Shown here one piece after another: positions 1 to 7,521 of a DNA stretch of 7,521 nucleotides; the stretch's first letter is position 1, and each line of letters starts with the position of its first letter. Under the pieces are notes generated by a model, which saw only the letters and a list, made by a program, of their open reading frames with translations, had not been told where the DNA came from and searched no databases. The stretch covers positions 1 to 7,521 of the forward strand of contig SMWS01000102.1 of the NCBI GenBank assembly GCA_004356685.1, read 5' to 3'. A program made the translations under genes and the position numbers. The DNA is from Deltaproteobacteria bacterium. Its GTDB lineage: Bacteria > Desulfobacterota_D > UBA1144 > Nemesobacterales > N074bin48.

Positions 1-1122
1 GCAGGGCAGACAAGATTTGCAAGACAGTTTGATGGCAGGGCTGTTTTAAGATCATGTATCAGAGAATATTTGTGTGGTGAAGCAATGCATCATCTGGCAA
101 TCCCTACAACCAGATCACTTTGTATTATTGGCAGTGACGAGATAGTGCAAAGAGAAACACAGGAAATGGGAGCAATGCTGCTGAGGGTAGCAGAGTCTCA
201 TGTGCGCTTTGGTTCCTTTGAAGGTTTTTATTATAAACAGGAATATGAAAATGTAAGAATCCTTGCCAACTATGTTATTGAAAATCATTTTAGCCAATTA
301 ATTGAATCGGACAATAAATATTTGGAATTTTATAAAGAAGTCATAAAAAGAACCGCCGGGTTAATAGCGTTTTGGCAGGCTTATGGATTTGCTCACGGAG
401 TTATGAATACAGATAATATGTCTGTACTTGGTCTTACCTTTGACTACGGACCATTTGGATTTGTTGAAGAGTTTAACCCTGAATTCATTCCAAACCACTC
501 GGATCATCATGGAAGGTATTCACTAAGAAACCAGAAGTCTATAGCATACTGGAATCTGCAAAAGCTTGGCAAATGTTTTAGTGAACTGCTCAGTTCAAAA
601 GAGATAAGCGATGCTCTAGATTTGTATAACGACACTTACAAAGATAAATACAGTAAATTAATGAGAAAAAAACTGGGGCTTATAACACAAAATCCAGACG
701 ACTGGAAACTTATTGAAATAGTTCTTGAATGTTTATTCTACTCAAAAGTTGATTTTACTACTTTTTTTAGAAAATTAAGTGGTTTCGACGAGGATAATCT
801 TAATAATAATATCGTTTTATCCAAGATGTTTAGCGATTCTAACTATGGAAAGTGGGCATCATATTATGCAAAGAGGTTGAAAGATGAGTCCAGTAATAAA
901 ACCGATAGAAATATATTAATGGACTCTGTTAATCCGAAATATATCCTTAGAAATTATATTGCTCAAAAAGCAATAGAAAAAGCAGAGCAAGGCGACTATA
1001 GTGAGATTAGTAAAGTTTACACAATTCTCAAAAACCCATTTACTGAACAGCCGGAGTATGAAGAATATTGTAAACCTGCACCCAAACAGTACAGGAATCT
1101 AACTCTTAGTTGTTCTGCGTAA
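1..1122 (+). CDS. selO: SelO (YdiU/UPF0061) protein adenylyltransferase, 5'-truncated by window edge
   Basis: SelO is a pseudokinase-fold enzyme that binds ATP in a flipped orientation and transfers AMP to protein Ser/Thr/Tyr, with a proposed role in redox stress. The reading frame is open from base 1, so the gene begins outside the window; 373 codons are visible. Adding 114 to the visible residue number gives Pseudomonas syringae SelO numbering (from memory), and the ends then agree. Visible core residues are Glu22 (E136), Arg62 and Arg69 (R176, R183), Asp138-Asn139 in MNTDN (D252, N253) and Asp148 in FDYGPFGF (D262, metal). The ATP-contacting Lys113 would lie two residues before the window. 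The protein ends LSCSA, with the Cys that is selenocysteine in animal SelO. Position 164 is Pro in FIPNHSD, where E. coli has Cys272. The early segment GQTRFARQFDGRAVLRS departs from the usual TP-(Y/F)SR form. The gene converges on the M16 peptidase gene. Confidence 0.95.
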   Translation, partial: AGQTRFARQFDGRAVLRSCIREYLCGEAMHHLAIPTTRSLCIIGSDEIVQRETQEMGAMLLRVAESHVRFGSFEGFYYKQEYENVRILANYVIENHFSQLIESDNKYLEFYKEVIKRTAGLIAFWQAYGFAHGVMNTDNMSVLGLTFDYGPFGFVEEFNPEFIPNHSDHHGRYSLRNQKSIAYWNLQKLGKCFSELLSSKEISDALDLYNDTYKDKYSKLMRKKLGLITQNPDDWKLIEIVLECLFYSKVDFTTFFRKLSGFDEDNLNNNIVLSKMFSDSNYGKWASYYAKRLKDESSNKTDRNILMDSVNPKYILRNYIAQKAIEKAEQGDYSEISKVYTILKNPFTEQPEYEEYCKPAPKQYRNLTLSCSA

Positions 1123-1178
1123 AACACCTGATTTAATGATCTTAAATTGATTTCAGTAAGTTTATTAATACTAAATTA
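1123..1178. other. Convergent intergenic gap, no clear terminator
   Basis: This 56-bp gap separates the stops of selO and the M16 gene. It holds only an AT-only inverted repeat (ATTTAA 1131-1136, TTAAAT 1142-1147, 5-nt loop). A bidirectional terminator would be expected here, but nothing GC-rich with a U tract is visible. Confidence 0.5.
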
Positions 1179-3839
1179 TCAGCTCTCGGGTCTTAGTACT
1201 GTAATTGTATATTTATTCATATCAATATATTTCTTTGCAACATTTAATACATCTTCTTTAGTAACAGACATTATATTTTCTGGATACTTTTGATAATCAC
1301 CGTAGCCCTGACCATAAATCTCATCAAAAGCTATACGCGCTGCCTGAGAAGAATTTTGCTGAAGGCCAATTTCGAAATTTCCTATAAGATAGTTTTGGGC
1401 CCTTTTAAGTTCATCACCGGTAATACCTTTATCTAAAAGCAGCTCCAGTTGTTCTTTGATCCCGTCTATTGCTTCTTTTTCCTTTTGAGGAGAAGTACCT
1501 ATATAAACCCCAAAATAACCTGGTTCTAAACCAGGCGTATAAAAAGAGGTAACAGAATAAGCAAGGCTTCTTATGTCTCGGAGTTCTGTAAAAAGTCTTC
1601 CACCTTGTCCTGACAGCACCGTGTTTAAAATCTCAAAAGCATACTGATCATCATCATTTAAATCGGGGGCAAGAAATCCAAGCAATATATGTGCCTGCGC
1701 TTTATCTTTTTGTGATACAGTCGACTGCCTGATTGAGCCGGCAGGTTGTTCAGCACTAATTTTTGGAAGCTTTAACTCAGCACCATTAAACCCAGAAAAA
1801 TGTTTTTTAATAGAAGCAACAACCCTTTCAGTATCTACATCTCCTGCAACAGCAATAACCAAATTTTGCGGATTGATATATTTTTTATAGAATTTCTCTA
1901 GATCTTGCTTATTAAAATTCTCAACAACTTCTGTTTTACCTAAAGTGTCAAAACGATAAGGATGCTTGATATAAAGAGTTGAAAGGAAAGTATTTATAGC
2001 AGTTCTAATGGGGTTGTCACCCTGCCTGTTAATACTGGCAAGTATCTCCCTTCTAGCTCTTTCGATTTCTTGTACAGGAAACGATGGATTTAAAATAACA
2101 TCTGCAAATATATCCATAGTCTTATCATAGTTTTTGCTCAAAGACTCAACTGCAACTCCAATACTGTTTCTGCCGGAAAAACCATCTATCTCGGCTGCAA
2201 GAGATTCAATCTCAACCGCTATATCTTCAGCAGTTCTTGTATCAGTCCCACGAGTGAACATATCAGACAAGATATTAGATATCCCGTTGTTCTTTTCATT
2301 TTCAAATCTTACCCCTGCAAGAAAAACGGCCCTGGCTGCAAAAATAGGGACTGTATGATTTTCTTTTACAAGAAGTGTAATTCCATTTTCTAGCTTCGTT
2401 TTAAAAACTTCTTCTTTTGGTTTTGAGGAATCTTTTTTAGATTCACTTTGCAGATTTGAAGATACATCCTCAGCAATTTGTTTAATCTCATTTACATTTA
2501 TTGTTACACTATCCGAGGGCAAGAGAAGACCTGGGGTCATGTTATTGTTATTGAAATATTTATTGGCCACTCTTATAACATCTTCGGCTCTAACCTTAGA
2601 TACTTTTTCTAAATATTCTTTTTCAAAAATGAAGTCACCTGTTTCAACCTCAAAATAGCCTAGTTTCTGAGCCTGACCCTGCATAGTTTCCTTGGTATAA
2701 ATGGTATCGCTTTCTATATTTACTTTTGCTTTTTCTAACTCACGGGTACTGACCTTTTCACTCTTTAACCTGTACAATTCGGTGAGTACTTCTTTTAAAG
2801 CTTCCTTAGCGTTTTCAGGCTTAAGTGTTCCACCAACAACAAACAAACCAGGATCTTTGGGTGTAAAGGCATAGGAATATATACTGTTCACTACACCCTT
2901 TTCTTCTTTTACATTCCTGTATAAACGTGAGCTTTCACCACTGCCTAAAATATTAGAGAGCACATCAAGAACCGGGGTATCATCACTATTTGCTTCAGGC
3001 CCATGAAAAGCCAGGACGAAATAACCTTCCTTAATATCTTTAGAAATCACAAACGGCTTAATTTCTTTTTGAGCAGATTCCACCGGAATTTCACAATTAG
3101 GAATGCTTGTTTTAGAAAGTTTTCCAAAAGTTTCATTAATTTTATCTTTTATATCTGATTTATTAAAATCACCCACTACAACCAGAACCATATTGTCCGG
3201 TGAATACCATTTTTTGTAAAATTTAAGAATTTTGTCTCTGGTAAAACTCTTTACGCTCTGAGATGTTCCTATAACAGGTCTTTTATAAGCATGTTCTTTA
3301 AAAGCCTCTGCAAACATTTTTTGACTTAAGACTCTGCTTGGAGAATCTTCTCCCCTTCTAATCTCTTCGAGTACAACTTCCAGCTCTTTACTCAGTTCAG
3401 CAGGATCGAAAGTGGAATGGGAAACTGCATCCGAAAGAACGTCTAATGCAGTTTCTGCAAATCGGCTTGCAATCACAACATAATAAACGGTTTCATCAAA
3501 AGATGTAAAAGCATTTATATCCCCGCCGCTGCTCTCAATAACTCTTGCTATTTCTCCTACACCCCTTTTTTCAGTGCCCTTAAATAGCATATGTTCATGC
3601 ACATGGGCCAGACCATGTTCACCCTCCCCTTCACAAGCGCTTCCTACTTTTACCCAAACATTAACGGCAACTACAGCTGACGCATGATTTTCTTCCAAGA
3701 TAACAGTAAGTCCGTTATCCAAAGTATATTTTTCTGTAACCAAATCCACGGTTGAATTCTCAGCAGCAAGTATCATATTTGTCTCCTTAAACAAAACTAA
3801 AGATATAAAAATTAATATAAATGTTCTAAGTATAATCAT
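1179..3839 (-). CDS. Two-domain M16B zinc metallopeptidase (pitrilysin / mitochondrial processing peptidase-like)
   Basis: A single-chain protein of 886 codons with two tandem M16 halves. The first half (about 30-440) has the inverted zinc motif HVHEH at 79-83 (His79, Glu82 catalytic, His83) and the third ligand Glu159 in VVLEEIRRGEDSP. In the second half (about 476-886) the equivalent positions are Asn522, Ser525 and Asp526, so it is the non-catalytic partner. It keeps the GGRLFTELR...LAYS substrate-side motif near 746-762. A charged Ser/Lys/Glu linker at about 460-478 joins the halves. The first ATG gives a hydrophobic leader (ILIFISLVLF, 8-17) followed by ILAAEN, suggesting export to the periplasm or membrane. 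There is no good Shine-Dalgarno before that ATG, whereas one stands before Met22 (see separate entry), so the start is uncertain. It lies 67 bp after pssA on the same strand and may be cotranscribed. The natural substrate is unknown. Confidence 0.93.
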   Translation of the reverse strand: MIILRTFILIFISLVLFKETNMILAAENSTVDLVTEKYTLDNGLTVILEENHASAVVAVNVWVKVGSACEGEGEHGLAHVHEHMLFKGTEKRGVGEIARVIESSGGDINAFTSFDETVYYVVIASRFAETALDVLSDAVSHSTFDPAELSKELEVVLEEIRRGEDSPSRVLSQKMFAEAFKEHAYKRPVIGTSQSVKSFTRDKILKFYKKWYSPDNMVLVVVGDFNKSDIKDKINETFGKLSKTSIPNCEIPVESAQKEIKPFVISKDIKEGYFVLAFHGPEANSDDTPVLDVLSNILGSGESSRLYRNVKEEKGVVNSIYSYAFTPKDPGLFVVGGTLKPENAKEALKEVLTELYRLKSEKVSTRELEKAKVNIESDTIYTKETMQGQAQKLGYFEVETGDFIFEKEYLEKVSKVRAEDVIRVANKYFNNNNMTPGLLLPSDSVTINVNEIKQIAEDVSSNLQSESKKDSSKPKEEVFKTKLENGITLLVKENHTVPIFAARAVFLAGVRFENEKNNGISNILSDMFTRGTDTRTAEDIAVEIESLAAEIDGFSGRNSIGVAVESLSKNYDKTMDIFADVILNPSFPVQEIERARREILASINRQGDNPIRTAINTFLSTLYIKHPYRFDTLGKTEVVENFNKQDLEKFYKKYINPQNLVIAVAGDVDTERVVASIKKHFSGFNGAELKLPKISAEQPAGSIRQSTVSQKDKAQAHILLGFLAPDLNDDDQYAFEILNTVLSGQGGRLFTELRDIRSLAYSVTSFYTPGLEPGYFGVYIGTSPQKEKEAIDGIKEQLELLLDKGITGDELKRAQNYLIGNFEIGLQQNSSQAARIAFDEIYGQGYGDYQKYPENIMSVTKEDVLNVAKKYIDMNKYTITVLRPES
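3774..3788 (-). promoter_or_regulatory. Strong ribosome binding site and alternative ATG (Met22) inside the M16 gene
   Basis: On the minus strand AAGGAG (3783-3788) lies 6 nt before an in-frame ATG (3774-3776), codon 22 of the long form. The first ATG at 3837-3839 has only a weak purine stretch upstream, and the frame closes at a TAA at 3900-3902 with no other start between. Starting at Met22 gives 865 residues without the hydrophobic leader. Either Met22 is the real start, or both are used and give exported and cytosolic forms. Confidence 0.6.
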
Positions 3840-3906
3840 TTCTAAATTAAACCACTCAGGGTATTTGATTTTAGATTTATTAAAACCTGCAGAAGGATGT
3901 TAATTA

Positions 3907-4716
3907 TCATAAAATCCTGAAACTTTGTTTTTCTTCGGGCTCTTTTAACTTTTCTTTTTTCTTTACAAAACTATATAAATAAAGGAAAAAACCGCTCAGT
4001 GCATAAGTATAAGCTATAAGAAAAATCATTACCTCTGGCAATGTAATGATAGCAGCAATTACAATAGATAACATAACAAGAGCATTAAATGGTCTTTTAA
4101 TATTTCTTGGAAACTTCCAGTAAGGCACATCGCTTACCATAAGCATACCAACAAAAGGTGTCACAAAAAGATAAGACCACATAATAATATCTGTTGGATC
4201 AAGCTTTATCTCAGCAAAAAACAGTATGGGAGATGCAATGACACCTGCAGCCATTGGACTTGGTATACCTGTAAATTTATATTTTTCCACGCCTTGAGAC
4301 TGAGCATTAAACCGTGCAAGCCTAAGAGCCGTACATACCACATAAAATAAAACCACCATTAAACCAAGTTTGCCTGAATCAATCAGGCTCCAGGTGTAAA
4401 TTAACACGGCTGGGGCAACCCCAAATGATACAAGATCACTCAGTGAATCATACGAGATCCCAAAATCAGTTTCAGATCTTATCATCCTAGCAAGCCTACC
4501 GTCCAACACATCAAGAAATGCAGAAATGCCTATAAAAGCAGCTGCCCACCAATACTTTCTATATAATACCTCTACAGATATTAATTCGTTTGAACTCATG
4601 TTGATTACCTGAATAGAGGTCATAATTGAAAGCAGTCCAAAAAACAGGTTCCCAGTAGTCATCAAACTGGGAATAAGCGGCAGCATTCTCTGTCGTCTTG
4701 TTTTTTTCTTATTCAT
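3907..4716 (-). CDS. pssA: CDP-diacylglycerol-serine O-phosphatidyltransferase (phosphatidylserine synthase)
   Basis: This membrane enzyme makes phosphatidylserine from CDP-diacylglycerol and L-serine, the committed step to phosphatidylethanolamine. The 269-residue product has the complete CDP-alcohol phosphatidyltransferase signature DxxDGxxARx8Gx3Dx3D: Asp69, Asp72-Gly73, Ala76-Arg77, Gly86, Asp90 and Asp94. The basic N-terminus (MNKKKTRRQR) is followed by LIPSLMTTGNLFFG, typical of type II PssA. Several hydrophobic membrane segments follow (roughly 15-38, 57-70, 97-132, 150-168, 178-195, 210-248), then a charged cytosolic tail of about 20 residues. The ATG overlaps the psd stop by 4 bases (ATGA), so translation is probably coupled. 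Substrate and product pass directly to the Psd encoded just upstream. Confidence 0.96.
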   Translation of the reverse strand: MNKKKTRRQRMLPLIPSLMTTGNLFFGLLSIMTSIQVINMSSNELISVEVLYRKYWWAAAFIGISAFLDVLDGRLARMIRSETDFGISYDSLSDLVSFGVAPAVLIYTWSLIDSGKLGLMVVLFYVVCTALRLARFNAQSQGVEKYKFTGIPSPMAAGVIASPILFFAEIKLDPTDIIMWSYLFVTPFVGMLMVSDVPYWKFPRNIKRPFNALVMLSIVIAAIITLPEVMIFLIAYTYALSGFFLYLYSFVKKKEKLKEPEEKQSFRIL

Positions 4717-5362
4717 TTGGCTGTAAACTCTCCAATTATACTCTGCCCACCAATTACTTTATCTCCTAAACTAACTAATAAGTTTACATCCTTAGGCAGG
4801 TAAAGATCAACCCTTGATCCAAATCTTATCAGTCCAATTCTCTGAGCTAAGCTTAGTTTATCGTCCATTTTTACTAGTGAGACTATTCTTCTTGCAACAA
4901 ATCCTGCAATAAGTGAAATTACTATATTTTGTTTATTCTCAGTTTCCAGCATTATTGAAAACCTCTCATTTTCATCAGAAGCATGGTCAGAAAATGCAAG
5001 ATGAAACTTTCCAGGTTTATACTTTGTAGATTTAATAGCACCGGGGTAAGGATTTCTGGTTACATGGCAGTCAAATATCGAAAGAAAAATGCTTATGCAC
5101 TGCATTTCCTTTTGCAAAAAATCAGGTTCCACTGATGTTTTAATAGAGACTACCTTGCCGTGAGCGGGTGATAAGACTAAATTTTGCCCTTCGGGTATAT
5201 TGGGATTCGGATCTCTGAAAAAAAAAATCGTAAAACCCGTCAAAACCCCGAAAATTAGCGAGAACATACAACAGCCAAAGACTGCAAACAACCATGTGGC
5301 TGCTGCCAGGGGGATTATAAATTTTAGCCCATCTGCAGCAATCTTTGGTCTAAAATCATCCA

Positions 5363-5363
<1 letters not shown>
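4713..5363 (-). CDS. psd: Phosphatidylserine decarboxylase proenzyme, short PSD-A type
   Basis: This membrane-bound pyruvoyl enzyme decarboxylates phosphatidylserine to phosphatidylethanolamine. The 216-residue proenzyme is the short form, with hydrophobic N-terminal segments at about 13-50 followed by FFRDPNP. The self-cleavage motif GLIRFGSRVDLYLP places the scissile bond between Gly182 and Ser183, giving a 182-residue beta chain and a 34-residue alpha chain whose Ser becomes pyruvoyl. IFDCHVTRNP (97-106) matches the family's NVHVNRAP region. The motif normally written SPADGKV reads SPAHGKV here (65-71): His68, codon CAC, replaces the Asp equivalent to E. coli Asp90. The rest of the protein looks intact, so I still call it a Psd, with activity less certain. 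Its ATG overlaps the ilvC stop by one base (TAATG) and its stop overlaps pssA. Confidence 0.93.
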
Positions 5364-6882
<1,519 letters not shown>

Positions 6883-6890
6883 ATATATTT

Positions 6891-6895
6891 CCTCC
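6891..6895 (-). promoter_or_regulatory. Ribosome binding site deciding the ilvN start
   Basis: GGAGG on the minus strand, 8 nt before the TTG at 6880-6882. It selects the MRHTIS start and excludes the upstream TTG at 6895-6897, which abuts this site. Confidence 0.85.
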
Positions 6896-6901
6896 AATCT
6901 A

Positions 6902-6940
6902 ATTAGTAAACATTAAGGAGATTAAAAATGTGTAACTAAT
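6902..6940 (-). promoter_or_regulatory. Imperfect hairpin in the ilvN leader
   Basis: In the 82-nt spacer between the ilvB remnant stop and ilvN, ATTAGTTACACATT pairs with AATGTTTACTAAT (one bulge, one mismatch) around a 12-nt loop. The loop contains TCTCC, which could pair with the GGAGG ribosome site of ilvN about 7 nt past the stem. There is no U tract, so it does not look like an intrinsic terminator. A translational or processing role is speculative. Confidence 0.3.
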
Positions 6941-6964
6941 AAACAGTTCATTGTAAAGAGGTTT

Positions 6965-7245
6965 TTAAGCTACATCAACAGGATCCATAATCATTTCATT
7001 CACATAGGGCAGTACCAGATGTACAAAGTACAACCCCCCTGGTTTTTCTGAAGCTCTCGTAAAACCATCTGCAATATGTGTAGTACCTTAGTTCGTGGCT
7101 TGCTAACACATGAGTAATATCATCTAAATACTTGGTCATCACGTCAAAGACTCTAAGCACATAACCGCCAGAAGTCCAAAGATATATCTATTCCCTCGTG
7201 TTTAAGAGGCTCTAAAAACATTTTAGCACCAAGTATTTTGGCCAT
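6965..7245 (-). pseudogene. ilvB: ilvB remnant: acetolactate synthase catalytic subunit with frameshifts and a large internal deletion
   Basis: On the minus strand an ATG at 7243-7245, with AGGAG at 7258-7262, opens MAKILGAKMFLEPLKHEGID, a typical IlvB N-terminus. Reading from that ATG stops at a TAG (7153-7155) after 30 codons. Homology continues in other frames: IFGL near 7183; then SGGYVLRVFDVMTKYLDDI and on to ASHE (7172-7092), matching the PGGxVLxxxD...HExG region with the catalytic Glu; then TTHIADGFTRASEKPGG (7084-7034), the ADGxARxSGKPG motif; then VVLCTSGTA (7034-7008). The next frame change falls at about 7003-7013, where sequence jumps to VNEMIMDPVDVA and a TAA (7003-6965), resembling an IlvB C-terminus. 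Family members are about 550-570 residues, so roughly 1.4 kb is missing. The intact enzyme condenses pyruvate using thiamine diphosphate and FAD. Its place between DUF465 and ilvN is the expected operon slot. Homology is strong for the N-terminal part and weaker for the tail. Confidence 0.88.
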
Positions 7246-7257
7246 TTAAGGTAAAAT

Positions 7258-7262
7258 CTCCT
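7258..7262 (-). promoter_or_regulatory. Surviving ribosome binding site of the ilvB remnant
   Basis: AGGAG on the minus strand, 12 nt before the remnant's ATG. It supports the interpretation that a translated gene began here. The 39 bp between the DUF465 stop and this ATG hold no other clear signal. Confidence 0.55.
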
Positions 7263-7284
7263 AAAGTAAAATATAATTTTTATA

Positions 7285-7503
7285 CTACTTTTTTAGCGCT
7301 TTTATTTTGTTCTGCATCTTATCCTTTAGAGATAATTTCAGTTTTTTGAACTGTTTTATTTTTAGTTCATCTTCTACCGATAAGATTTCTTTGTTTTCAA
7401 GGATAGCTACTTTTTCATCCAACTGTCTGTGTTCAGAAAATAAGTTTCTAAATTCATCATCCTCTTCTAATAATTTTTGTACCAGTTTATCTTCTTTTGC
7501 CAT
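7285..7503 (-). CDS. DUF465 (YdcH-like) small coiled-coil protein
   Basis: A 72-residue, highly charged, helix-forming protein of the DUF465/YdcH type. The family pattern shows in LLEEDDEFRNLFSEHRQLDEKV (11-32), then a short break ILSVEDELKIKQFKKLKLSLKD (39-60), then a Lys-rich tail. This predicts a helical hairpin with no membrane segment or signal. The molecular function of the family is unknown to me. The ATG has a good ribosome site, AGGTGA at 7508-7513, so the gene is complete apart from any promoter beyond the window edge. It ends 39 bp before the ilvB remnant on the same strand and probably heads, or belongs to, the transcript that continues through ilvN. Confidence 0.88.
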   Translation of the reverse strand: MAKEDKLVQKLLEEDDEFRNLFSEHRQLDEKVAILENKEILSVEDELKIKQFKKLKLSLKDKMQNKIKALKK

Positions 7504-7507
7504 AAGA

Positions 7508-7513
7508 TCACCT
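7508..7513 (-). promoter_or_regulatory. Ribosome binding site of the DUF465 gene
   Basis: AGGTGA on the minus strand, 4 nt before the ATG at 7501-7503. It confirms the start although the window ends only 18 bp upstream of the gene. Confidence 0.65.
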
Positions 7514-7521
7514 CTTATCTA

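Noticed and set aside
70..72. TTG at 70 as the true start of selO
   Set aside because: The frame is open back to base 1 and reads conserved SelO sequence (FDGRAVLRS, IREYL) before it.
1128..1156. AT-rich palindrome between selO and the M16 gene as a bidirectional terminator
   Set aside because: Only six A/T pairs are perfect, and the outer CTG/CAG pairing needs a 6-nt bulge. Neither side has a convincing U tract.
2134..2358. Plus-strand open frame opposite the M16 gene
   Set aside because: Composition follows the antisense of the M16 codons, and no ribosome site or recognisable domain is visible; the same applies to plus-strand frames opposite ilvC and ilvN.
6915..6940. Plus-strand AAGGAG followed by ATG as a small gene start
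   Set aside because: The ATG at 6928-6930 is followed by a stop after two further codons; this is chance within the hairpin loop and stem.
7153..7245. A short independent gene of 30 codons upstream of ilvN, such as a leader peptide for attenuation
   Set aside because: Its first 21 codons match the IlvB N-terminus and the homology continues in other frames. It has no run of Leu, Val or Ile codons and no adjoining terminator hairpin.

Overview
The window is AT-rich, ordinary-looking bacterial chromosome. It holds six intact or near-intact genes on the minus strand, one 5'-truncated gene on the plus strand, and a decayed gene that gene callers would miss. The order DUF465 - (ilvB) - ilvN - ilvC - psd - pssA resembles the ilvBNC-psd-pssA blocks I remember from Geobacter-type Desulfobacterota. 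With the low GC this suggests a low-GC anaerobe of the Desulfobacterota/Deferribacterota kind; that placement is inference from memory.

Layout, left to right. At 1-1122 (+) lies the C-terminal ~373 codons of selO, a pseudokinase-fold protein AMPylase, cut by the window edge. It converges across 56 bp on a 886-codon M16 zinc peptidase (1179-3839, -). Reading leftward from the right end, the minus-strand series is: a small DUF465/YdcH-like gene (7285-7503); the wreck of ilvB, the catalytic subunit of acetolactate synthase (6965-7245); ilvN (6376-6882); ilvC (5363-6379); psd (4713-5363); pssA (3907-4716); and the M16 peptidase. ilvN/ilvC, ilvC/psd and psd/pssA overlap by 4, 1 and 4 bases, so these four genes are almost certainly one translationally coupled operon. 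ilvN and ilvC serve branched-chain amino acid synthesis. pssA and psd make phosphatidylserine and decarboxylate it to phosphatidylethanolamine.

The main discovery is between ilvN and the DUF465 gene. This ~400 bp stretch looks non-coding, but on the minus strand it reads as the N-terminal ~80 residues of acetolactate synthase large subunit spread over shifting frames, joined directly to about 13 residues that look like its C-terminus with a stop codon. About 1.4 kb of the middle is gone. ilvB is therefore broken in its normal operon position, while ilvN (with its valine-site residues) and ilvC stay intact. Either another ilvB exists in the genome, the pathway is being lost, or the assembly is locally wrong.

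Other points: Psd carries His in place of the conserved Asp of its SPADG motif (E. coli Asp90, part of the self-cleavage triad). The M16 gene has a perfect Shine-Dalgarno inside its signal-peptide-like leader, in front of a second ATG. SelO keeps its C-terminal Cys but has Pro where E. coli has the partner Cys272. ilvN should start at the TTG at 6882. Its leader carries an imperfect hairpin.
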